From: a bacterium
Lineage (GTDB): Bacteria > JAJRZV01
NCBI GenBank assembly: GCA_024275095.1
Contig: JAJRZV010000055.1
Location: forward strand, 1-5,907
Direction of reading: 5' to 3'
DNA: 5,907 nucleotides
Both the position numbers and the translations under genes were made by a program. Below, piece by piece: positions 1 through 5,907 of this stretch (the stretch's first letter is position 1; the number at the start of each line of letters is the position of its first letter). Under the pieces are notes generated by a model. The model saw nothing but the letters and a program-made list of their open reading frames with translations. It was not told the DNA's origin and ran no database searches.

Positions 1-20
1 ATATCAGTTTAAAAGGTCCA

Positions 21-28
21 CCCTCCTT
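21..28 (-). promoter_or_regulatory. Shine-Dalgarno-like sequence downstream of the DUF1329 gene
   Basis: AAGGAGGG on the minus strand, 18 nt past the DUF1329 stop. The 20 nt left in the window after it contain no ATG. The only GTG overlaps the motif itself, and that frame reaches a TAA four codons later. A served gene would therefore have to start at or beyond the left edge, at a rather long spacing. It suggests, but does not prove, that the operon continues. Confidence 0.4.
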
Positions 29-44
29 ATTAACAATTTAATAA
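27..44 (-). repeat. Short AT-only inverted repeat after the DUF1329 stop
   Basis: A perfect 7-bp inverted repeat, TTATTAA / TTAATAA, around a 4-nt loop. It has no G or C in the stem and no following T-run, so it is not a convincing terminator. One arm overlaps the first two bases of the downstream Shine-Dalgarno-like motif. It may be no more than AT-rich spacer. Confidence 0.4.
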
Positions 45-46
45 AC

Positions 47-1363
47 CTACTTGCCATAATTAAGAAAATTACTCGATGTAAACATAGAAGCATCAATGTC
101 CAGATTGAAAATGGTGGGATTCACCTTTGGATCTACACGGCTGGAGACAGAAGCACGGTTGCGCTTTTCATCTACCACAAAAGATATTTCCGCGGCTGAA
201 GCCGAAAGTTCTCCATCAGGAGATATGTAGTAACTCTGATTCATTACCTGCGTACGCCAGAAATCACCAGCACGATCCCAGCCCAGTTTAATGTGAATAC
301 GATATGTTTCTTTATCTATAATAAGTATCTGGCGACCAATGCTGTAATACGGATCCTTGGATTTACCCTCAACGAGATATACCGGGCGTTTGACCCAAAC
401 CCAATTTAAAGGCCACCATGCCGCTTTTTTCTGAGCGGGATGTTCGTAACCCCACTTGACCTGATACCGGGGTTGCATAAACGCCTTTTTTCCGTATTTT
501 GGAGCAGGAATTCCCTTCCTTGGAAAAGTAACGACTGTTCCCTCAGGTTCATCCGGCAGAAAGGGCACAAGCATTTCCGTTTCTCCTATGAGTTTCCACT
601 TGAAAAACTCAATCTTCCCTGAATAGCCGTTTACATCGTCAAGAATGTAATCCGTCGGACCTACAGGGTCAGACCTGTTTGCGGATGTTGTTCGCCTGAC
701 TCTTCTTATAGAGGGCACGTATGTCCACGTGGTATCCCACTTGCGCGGTGACTGCCAGCGCCACGTCAGCACTACCGTGCCGAAAAGGTCAGCAGGAGCG
801 AGGTAGATGGCGTTTTCCATATACGAGACACCGGATTTCACGCCCCTGATCTTTTTCGTGTTGAAATCTATGTTGAACCGGGCCACCTTGCCCACAACCT
901 CCACCTCTACAGAATGGCCCTTGAGTGTTCTGAGCACCCACATGGCTTCCTGTGTATTTGTTTGAAGTTCGGTGGCATAGAAATTCCACATGATCTTGGT
1001 ACCGGCCTGGGGGTCAGAAGCCTCGACAGCAGGAAAAGGCAAACCATATGGGAGGGTTATGCGTTTGCCAGTACGGGCTTCTACTATTCCCCCGTCTTTG
1101 TCAACTTTAAAACGACCTTTATTTTTAGAGGAAGCAGCGTAAAAACCAGGAGCATACACCTGTGACATGTCACCCTTTATTTCCCCAACGGTAATTTCGT
1201 AATCCCCTGTCGCCACACGTTTGGCGACTGACTCCGGAAGTAGATCCTTGTAAGCGTCAATGTTGCTTTTATTAATTTTCATCCCGGGAGACAGCTCTGC
1301 TGCGTGGCTGAAGGCCGGGATGAGCATCACAACTACTGCTTTTATTATCCATTTCCATCTCAT
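47..1363 (-). CDS. DUF1329 family periplasmic protein (LolA/LolB-like fold)
   Basis: Complete 438-residue protein, about the usual length for DUF1329 (PF07044). Residues 1-21 form a Sec signal peptide: basic start (MRWKWIIK), hydrophobic core VVVMLIPAF, then SHA before AELSPG, so cleavage after Ala21 is likely. There is no lipobox and no cysteine, which predicts a soluble periplasmic protein. The family core is clear: WTYVPSIRRVRR at about 213-224, then a DP...D.I.DD stretch, then FKWKLIGETEMLVPF at about 254-268. A second conserved block runs from about 321 to 372 (RPVYLVEG, IIDKETYRI, DRAGDFWR). The ATG at 1363 is chosen because an AGGAGG sits 7 nt upstream. It is the last gene visible in the operon, 34 nt after the acylase, and ends in TAG. 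From family knowledge, DUF1329 belongs to the lipoprotein-carrier-like fold group and often neighbours DUF1302. A role in binding or ferrying a hydrophobic ligand is inference. Family assignment is secure; biochemical function is unknown. Confidence 0.92.
   Translation of the reverse strand: MRWKWIIKAVVVMLIPAFSHAAELSPGMKINKSNIDAYKDLLPESVAKRVATGDYEITVGEIKGDMSQVYAPGFYAASSKNKGRFKVDKDGGIVEARTGKRITLPYGLPFPAVEASDPQAGTKIMWNFYATELQTNTQEAMWVLRTLKGHSVEVEVVGKVARFNIDFNTKKIRGVKSGVSYMENAIYLAPADLFGTVVLTWRWQSPRKWDTTWTYVPSIRRVRRTTSANRSDPVGPTDYILDDVNGYSGKIEFFKWKLIGETEMLVPFLPDEPEGTVVTFPRKGIPAPKYGKKAFMQPRYQVKWGYEHPAQKKAAWWPLNWVWVKRPVYLVEGKSKDPYYSIGRQILIIDKETYRIHIKLGWDRAGDFWRTQVMNQSYYISPDGELSASAAEISFVVDEKRNRASVSSRVDPKVNPTIFNLDIDASMFTSSNFLNYGK
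1301..1363 (-). other. Sec signal peptide of the DUF1329 protein
   Basis: Codons 1-21 encode a charged start with Arg and Lys, a hydrophobic core and Ser-His-Ala before AELSPG. Cleavage after Ala21 is the best site, with Ala22 as an alternative. There is no twin-arginine motif and no lipobox Cys. Confidence 0.85.
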
Positions 1364-1370
1364 ATCATCA

Positions 1371-1376
1371 CCTCCT
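1371..1376 (-). promoter_or_regulatory. Ribosome binding site of the DUF1329 gene
   Basis: On the minus strand AGGAGG lies 7 nt before the ATG at 1363. It is part of TAAGGAGGTGAT (1367-1378), a 12-nt perfect complement to the usual bacterial 16S rRNA 3' tail. This sets the start codon and suggests strong translation even though the gene is last of the three. Confidence 0.9.
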
Positions 1377-1397
1377 TAAATTTTTATTACTGATACT

Positions 1398-4367
1398 TTA
1401 CTGTGCCGACTCAGGCTCAAAAATGATCACATACGCAGCTGCTGCTTTGACTTCGTCCAGTTTGAACGGGAACTGCTTGTATCCATTGGCCCACCAGTAT
1501 TTTCTGAGCTGGTTGTCGTAATATTTGCTGCTGGGAATGGCCACATCACCACCGGGGATTGTGGTGTAAGCCACGGGGCCATCTGCCGTCATTTCTACAA
1601 TCATTCTGTAAGAAGGTCCTGAACTGTAAGAATAATCACCCTGGCTCTCAGACGTCATCAGATCAAAACCCGGATCTGATGCATCAACCACGAACTGACC
1701 GCCGTGCCTCGGAAAACCACTGAGTCCAAGAGCATTTATTACTGGATCAAATGGGGACGGGATGTTAAACATCTCAGCTGAATCCTCGGGATACGTCTTG
1801 GAAGGATCGTCGCCAAGATGACGTACTGTAAGAGTATGGAGCTTGCCCCAGAGCCAATCATCCACGTTGGGACCCAGTTTTTCCGTGAGTCCGCTGATTG
1901 CTTCAACAAAAGCTTTCAAAGCAATGTCATCCCTTGTCTCAACGGTGGTCGAAGTATTCCAGTCGTCCCAGAACACGCTTTCTCCCGTACGTGCATCACC
2001 AGTGTACTGGCATGGTTCACCAGGCTGGAGGTCAGGAGATGCACAGTTTTTGCGTTTGACGATGTTGTAAATGGCACGGGCATATGCCTGTGGGTGAATT
2101 GTTATAGTATTACCGTTTTCGTCCTTTCCGAGCTGGTCATCAAACGTAAAATGTACAAAATTGGACATCCATGCATGAAACACGGCTGCAGCAACAGAAC
2201 TATGAACAGTTGAAGGATCTGATGCAGGAACAAGCGAACCTGTCTCAGGATCGTACACATACCCTGAAGGACTTGTACATGAAGAGGCCCATTCTTCAAT
2301 ATATCCCAGAGCAGTCAGGGCACTCTCGCTGAGAGTATTTCGATTCTTTTCGGCTGCAGATGTCAGCACATTTACAAAGTCTTCACACAGACCGAGGTAA
2401 TCGTCTGCCTGAATGCTCATCATATCATCCACGGTCAGTTTCCTGCCGGAGTTAATCACATCCTCCAGGCGCTGGGTAATGCGGTCTGCACGATAGCCAA
2501 TATCGTAGAAGTATCCGTGATAATATCCATCTACGGTATTGTAGGTCATGGAAAGAGGAAGGTTGTTGGCTGTGACGATGTATCCCTTCTCAGGGTTTTC
2601 AAGCTGGGGTAACTCTTCAGAAGGCCAGTAGCCCTGCCATTCACAGTATCCCACGCCGGGCTGGGGCAAATACAGTGGATTGGGCTGGCCTCCGAGTTCA
2701 GGATTGGTACATTTCGATGGATAGCGTATCGGAATATTTGCATATGGGAACCACCCGATGTTTCCGTCTCTGTCTATGACATTGTGATTCTGTGCGCCTA
2801 CTTTGAACTTTTGCAGTGCGTTTTTCGCATCGTCAATACCCTGGGCAGCGAGCAACCCCTTGAAGGCACCCAGCTCATCAGAAGCTTCAAATCCTGTCCA
2901 GCGAACAGTAACGAGATACTCAGGGTCACCATTATCATCCGTAAGCATTCCGACGACCGGGCCATGTCCATCAACAACGTAGTAGGTTACAGGGAGTATG
3001 CATACATCCTGGCCCATACTTTCACTCAGGTCCTGGGGTGTACCAGCATCCACCATCATGTCTTTGAGCTCATCAATAATATCCTGTGATATTCCACAGG
3101 GGTCCTCTGCATCCGAGTCCCGTTGATAAAGAATAAGCTCCACCGCCGAGTCGAGAGGCTTCTGCCCACCCTGTGAAAGCACCACCCAGTCTTTCATGGC
3201 ACCGGCAGACGAGACAATTGGTTCCAGATAAAAATCCGTCACATCATAACCGGTTGTCGTTTCTCCCCAGGCCACGTAATCGGTAAATCCAATCACTATC
3301 CCGGGAGACATGGGAAACATGACACCTGCGGCGTTAAGGGTCCCTCCCATGGCCTTGGTGTTGATGTGCACTTCATGAAACACGGGAGGCTGCTGAAGCG
3401 AAAGATGAGGGTCATTGGCGAGAATGGGATTGCCTGAGCTGGTCAGCTCGCCCCTCACACTCCAGTTGTTGGATGTGGGCTGTAAGCCTGTAATCCTGCG
3501 AAGAAGCTTCATGTAACCCTTAAAAGATTGAATTGCTCCTTTTGCAGCAAGAGGTGGAGTCACGGCGGATGTCACAGCTCCAACTGCTCCGCCGGAACCA
3601 GGCTGATCGATTACGGCTCCACGAACTGGATATACGCTGAAAATATCCTGGAGCCACCCGAGGGCCGTGGTCTGTGCTGAGGTGACATCCGAGGCATAAC
3701 CCCGCGCGAGAAGTTGCCCTGTAATGTTTTCCCAGATATTCATAAATTCCAGACCAAAGGTGCCTTCATCATCAAAGCTCAGCAGAAATGTCATGAGTCT
3801 GGCAAAAGCAAGTGAATCTATTGCTGACCATCCAGGTTCTCCGTCCGTCCCCAGTATTCCTTCGTAAATGGTGGCGGGATTCGTTATGCCCTGCGCGACG
3901 AATTCCAGAGGCATATCCTCGATACTCATGCTTTGCAGGTAAGCGTTTACACCCTCTGCGTAGCGATCGAGAAATTCTTTCTCGGTATCATCCAGAAGAG
4001 TTTTGTATACCTCCACAGCCACATTGAAAAAGCCCATCATGCGTGCCTGCACGTCGGTAGGAATATAACTCTGGCCAACAATGATAGAAAGCTGGCCTGT
4101 TGCAGCTCCGCGTTGAATGATCATCTGAAAAAGCCTGTCATGGGCATGAATGTATCCCTGCACAAAAGCCACATCACCCTCGTTCGCTCCATAAATATGA
4201 GGCACTCCGTAAATATCTCTGACAACTTCCACGCTGGAGATAAGCCCTGTCAACTTCACGACTTCATTAGCAGCCAGTCCTGTTGCCGGACCTGTACCTG
4301 CACTTTTTTTACTACACCCTGCGGCGAGTAACACCGCTGCCGCAAAAATGGTAAACCACTTTTTCAT
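1398..4367 (-). CDS. Penicillin acylase-family Ntn hydrolase, predicted lipoprotein
   Basis: A 989-residue amidohydrolase of the penicillin amidase family (PF01804). Members are made as one precursor that cuts itself so that a Ser becomes the beta-chain N-terminus and nucleophile. The alpha-chain signature is near the start (VVRDIYGVPHIYGANEGDVA at about 48-67, then QGYIHAHDRLFQM). The nucleophile is Ser299 in LQPTSNNWSVRG, giving alpha about 18-298 and beta about 299-989. Other visible sites are His321 (beta-23, in ANDPHL), Asn527 (AQNHNVIDRDGNIGW, the oxyanion-hole position), Arg548 (IPIR), and the C-terminal GPSYRM and IPGGD blocks. The start at 4367 is preferred over the in-frame ATG at 4406: it has GGAGGT 7 nt upstream and opens directly with a lipoprotein signal (MKKWFTIFAAAVLLAAGC). 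The protein is longer than many relatives (roughly 750-850), with extra beta-chain segments carrying cysteines. It lies between DUF1302 and DUF1329 genes. The substrate is unknown: beta-lactam side chains, acyl-homoserine lactones and other N-acyl amides are all used within the family. Confidence 0.94.
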   Translation of the reverse strand: MKKWFTIFAAAVLLAAGCSKKSAGTGPATGLAANEVVKLTGLISSVEVVRDIYGVPHIYGANEGDVAFVQGYIHAHDRLFQMIIQRGAATGQLSIIVGQSYIPTDVQARMMGFFNVAVEVYKTLLDDTEKEFLDRYAEGVNAYLQSMSIEDMPLEFVAQGITNPATIYEGILGTDGEPGWSAIDSLAFARLMTFLLSFDDEGTFGLEFMNIWENITGQLLARGYASDVTSAQTTALGWLQDIFSVYPVRGAVIDQPGSGGAVGAVTSAVTPPLAAKGAIQSFKGYMKLLRRITGLQPTSNNWSVRGELTSSGNPILANDPHLSLQQPPVFHEVHINTKAMGGTLNAAGVMFPMSPGIVIGFTDYVAWGETTTGYDVTDFYLEPIVSSAGAMKDWVVLSQGGQKPLDSAVELILYQRDSDAEDPCGISQDIIDELKDMMVDAGTPQDLSESMGQDVCILPVTYYVVDGHGPVVGMLTDDNGDPEYLVTVRWTGFEASDELGAFKGLLAAQGIDDAKNALQKFKVGAQNHNVIDRDGNIGWFPYANIPIRYPSKCTNPELGGQPNPLYLPQPGVGYCEWQGYWPSEELPQLENPEKGYIVTANNLPLSMTYNTVDGYYHGYFYDIGYRADRITQRLEDVINSGRKLTVDDMMSIQADDYLGLCEDFVNVLTSAAEKNRNTLSESALTALGYIEEWASSCTSPSGYVYDPETGSLVPASDPSTVHSSVAAAVFHAWMSNFVHFTFDDQLGKDENGNTITIHPQAYARAIYNIVKRKNCASPDLQPGEPCQYTGDARTGESVFWDDWNTSTTVETRDDIALKAFVEAISGLTEKLGPNVDDWLWGKLHTLTVRHLGDDPSKTYPEDSAEMFNIPSPFDPVINALGLSGFPRHGGQFVVDASDPGFDLMTSESQGDYSYSSGPSYRMIVEMTADGPVAYTTIPGGDVAIPSSKYYDNQLRKYWWANGYKQFPFKLDEVKAAAAYVIIFEPESAQ
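3471..3476 (-). other. Autoproteolytic site and nucleophile codons (Thr298-Ser299) of the acylase
   Basis: The Thr codon at 3474-3476 and the Ser codon at 3471-3473 encode the scissile pair in LQPTSNNW. In this family cleavage before this Ser frees it as the Ntn nucleophile. The SNNW context followed by ILANDPHL makes the assignment firm; that self-cleavage occurs in this protein is inferred. Confidence 0.88.
4314..4325 (-). other. Lipobox of the acylase (Ala-Ala-Gly-Cys)
   Basis: Codons 15-18 counted from the 4367 start encode AAGC after a hydrophobic core (IFAAAVLL), a usable signal peptidase II site with Cys18 as the lipidated residue. Leu is at -4 rather than the commoner -3, which is a permitted variant. 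Ser follows the Cys, so there is no Asp inner-membrane retention signal of the E. coli type. Outer-membrane anchoring is therefore the simplest guess, if the host sorts lipoproteins by the same rule. Confidence 0.8.
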
Positions 4368-4374
4368 GGCTGGC

Positions 4375-4380
4375 ACCTCC
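4375..4380 (-). promoter_or_regulatory. Ribosome binding site that fixes the acylase start at 4367
   Basis: GGAGGT on the minus strand, 7 nt before the ATG at 4367. The alternative in-frame ATG at 4406 has only a weak purine run upstream (GAAAGAAG). It would add 13 polar residues (MKECPKINQEVPA) in front of the lipoprotein signal, within which this ribosome binding site would be translated as Gln-Glu-Val. Confidence 0.9.
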
Positions 4381-4428
4381 TGATTAATTTTTGGACACTC
4401 CTTCATATCACGCTTCTTTCGTCGCTGG

Positions 4429-5907
4429 TTACAACATATATTCCAGCTTCAACATGATGTTGTCCCTGTCTCTGAAAAATCCAATTCCAGCATAATCACC
4501 GCCCAGGTAACTGTACTGTAAAAGTACCCTGAAGGGCTCCTTGTAATACTGAAGAGATGGCTGGATAAGATATGAAAAACTATCAAAGTCGCCGAATTCC
4601 AGCGCTCCGGCAATCTGGGGTGAAAGATATCCGCGTTTGAGTGGATAGCCGGTCTTGATAAGAAACGTGGCTTTGTAATTATTGGCTTTCATTTCTGTAA
4701 AAAATGGTCTTGAAACCGTTACTGAATCACCACCGGGTATGGGTATACGTGCCACGAGAGCATCATACTGTACTGTATAAGCAGCCCCTTTCCTGAGGTT
4801 GCGCCAGTTCTCGCCAAAGAACTGAATCGAGATGAAAAACGTCTGGCGTGGATTGAGAAAACGAATCCATATGTTGTGATCCAGTCCCACCGACCACCGG
4901 ATGACATCTGAACGTGGAAGGGTTCCATATTGCCCTTTCGCAATAATATTCGACTGTTGCAGAGCCATGTTTAACCACGCAGCGTAGTCATTGGCTCTGC
5001 CCGGATCCAGTTCAAGTGCAGGTCCGAGAATGGGCATATTCACCTCGGGAATGAAATAGGGATGGTCCCAGAAATACGCCATTTCTGCTCTGAATATGGT
5101 ATAGGGAGAGAAAGGCAGCGGGCCCGAGAGCGTAGCACCTGTCACCATGATTCTCGGGTACACCAGTTCAATCTCAGGTATACCTGCAGGGTAAGCTTGC
5201 TGAAACGCCTGTTGAGCCGAGGGAACAGCCGAGAGTTGCTGAGCAGTGGAAGTATTGAATCTGAGACGCGGAGTGGGTAATTCAGGATATGTCCAGTAAT
5301 TGGCAATACTCATTGTAATATCCAGAAAATTTAAAAGCAGCCTCGTACCACCACGTGCATCTTTCCAGTCCTTCTTCTCTTCCAGCACAAAGCTCAGGGG
5401 TGTTGGCGGGCCTGTAACAATGGACCACGGTCCATCAGGCGGAATAGTGGGTCCTTTCGTAAGTGCGGGAGAAGGTTCTATAAATCCTTCCAGTGAAATG
5501 TTATAAACAGGGCCAAAAGAACCCAGATCCAGCAAACCTTTAATCATAAAGGAAGGGACACGTCTTTCATCCAGCGCGATGAGAAATCCTCCAAATGTCT
5601 GGTCCAGTGGATTGATGTTATCGAGAATACGAAAGAGATCTGTTTCGCCCCACGAAATGTTCTGTTTTCCTATGCGCATGTTCAAACGACCGAAAAGGCG
5701 GAAGTCACCGTACGCCTCAAACAATCTTTTGCGAAGCCTGAGAGCATCTCGTGTTTCTTCACTGATACGAGTCCGGTAGAGATCTGGACCGTAATCATAA
5801 ATACCGTCATACTCAACACGCACTCCCATGAAAAATTTGATGTGGTCCAGCGTGAGCTTTTCCTTGAGAAACTCAAGCGCTGGAGTGATGCGCTCTCGCC
5901 TGGAAAG
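4429..5907 (-). CDS. DUF1302 family predicted outer-membrane beta-barrel protein (N-terminus cut by window edge)
   Basis: The reading frame is open to the right edge, adding 26 codons (LSRRERITPALEFLKEK...) before the first in-frame ATG at 5829. That ATG is almost certainly internal: it falls just before the conserved VRVEYDGIYDYGPD segment and no signal peptide follows it. The visible part is 492 residues ending in TAA. The DUF1302 (PF06980) hallmark is RIGKQNISWGETDLFRILDNINPLD at about visible residues 78-102, i.e. R.GKQ..WGE.D...D.NP.D. The rest has alternating aromatic/polar strands typical of barrels (IWIRFL, FFISIQFFG, SFSYLIQPSLQYY, FRVLLQYSYLGG), and a last strand NIMLKLEYML that resembles a C-terminal beta-signal. 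No cysteine is present in the visible part. Long Pro-rich and Gln/Ala-rich segments are likely loops. It is first in the visible gene order, 61 nt ahead of the acylase. The role as a channel or receptor for hydrophobic compounds is inferred from family context only. Confidence 0.88.
   Translation of the reverse strand, partial: LSRRERITPALEFLKEKLTLDHIKFFMGVRVEYDGIYDYGPDLYRTRISEETRDALRLRKRLFEAYGDFRLFGRLNMRIGKQNISWGETDLFRILDNINPLDQTFGGFLIALDERRVPSFMIKGLLDLGSFGPVYNISLEGFIEPSPALTKGPTIPPDGPWSIVTGPPTPLSFVLEEKKDWKDARGGTRLLLNFLDITMSIANYWTYPELPTPRLRFNTSTAQQLSAVPSAQQAFQQAYPAGIPEIELVYPRIMVTGATLSGPLPFSPYTIFRAEMAYFWDHPYFIPEVNMPILGPALELDPGRANDYAAWLNMALQQSNIIAKGQYGTLPRSDVIRWSVGLDHNIWIRFLNPRQTFFISIQFFGENWRNLRKGAAYTVQYDALVARIPIPGGDSVTVSRPFFTEMKANNYKATFLIKTGYPLKRGYLSPQIAGALEFGDFDSFSYLIQPSLQYYKEPFRVLLQYSYLGGDYAGIGFFRDRDNIMLKLEYML

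Noticed and set aside
27-44. Possible rho-independent terminator after the DUF1329 gene.
   Set aside because: The stem is 7 bp of only A and T with no T-run after it, and a Shine-Dalgarno-like motif follows directly.
1367-1378. ATCACCTCCTTA on the plus strand looks like the 3' end of a 16S rRNA gene.
   Set aside because: It is the reverse complement of the DUF1329 ribosome binding site; the flanking sequence is protein-coding with no rRNA character.
1818-2213. Plus-strand open frame of 131 codons.
   Set aside because: It is antisense to the conserved acylase beta-chain, with unpatterned composition; a shadow frame.
1281-3310. A 13-nt identical string (ATCCCGGGAGACA) at 1281-1293 and 3298-3310, a possible repeat.
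   Set aside because: Both copies encode an unrelated Ser-Pro-Gly in two genes; the length and isolation fit chance plus codon preference.
3933-4331. Plus-strand open frame of 132 codons.
   Set aside because: It lies wholly antisense within the alpha-chain region of the acylase, has no family resemblance or plausible ribosome binding site, and its sequence is explained by the acylase codons.
4368-4428. A promoter or terminator in the gap between DUF1302 and the acylase.
   Set aside because: No stem with a T-run and no convincing -35/-10 pair is visible; the gap is explained by the ribosome binding site and a short leader.
5827-5829. ATG at 5829 as the start of the DUF1302 gene.
   Set aside because: The frame stays open to the window edge with family-like sequence, no signal peptide follows this ATG, and no convincing ribosome binding site precedes it.

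Overview
The window is a compact, fully coding stretch on the minus strand with three consecutive genes. In transcription order (right to left) they are: a DUF1302 outer-membrane beta-barrel-type protein, cut by the right edge of the window; a large penicillin acylase-family N-terminal-nucleophile (Ntn) hydrolase that carries a lipoprotein signal; and a DUF1329 periplasmic protein of the LolA/LolB-like fold group. The gaps are 61 nt and 34 nt. They hold ribosome binding sites and no recognisable terminator or promoter, so the three genes read as one operon. A further Shine-Dalgarno-like sequence after the DUF1329 stop hints that the operon continues beyond the left edge. There is no gene-free stretch longer than about 60 bases, and I see no RNA gene, mobile element, CRISPR array or long repeat.

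The host is a Gram-negative bacterium: the genes encode a lipoprotein, a Sec-exported periplasmic protein and a predicted outer-membrane barrel. Base composition looks balanced, and the ribosome binding sites are strong and canonical (GGAGGT type). A proteobacterial or Desulfobacterota-like (former Deltaproteobacteria) host fits the DUF1302 and DUF1329 sequence style. That placement is an impression, not a demonstrated assignment.

All three products should act in the cell envelope. DUF1302 and DUF1329 proteins are often encoded together, frequently near RND/MMPL-type exporters, and are suspected of moving hydrophobic or lipid-like compounds. Here an amide hydrolase sits between them. It has the Ser nucleophile, a His at beta-chain position 23 as in acyl-homoserine lactone and cephalosporin acylases, an oxyanion-hole Asn and a conserved Arg. 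The working hypothesis is an envelope module that deacylates a lipid-like or N-acylated compound while it is transported across the periplasm. The substrate and direction of transport cannot be read from the sequence.
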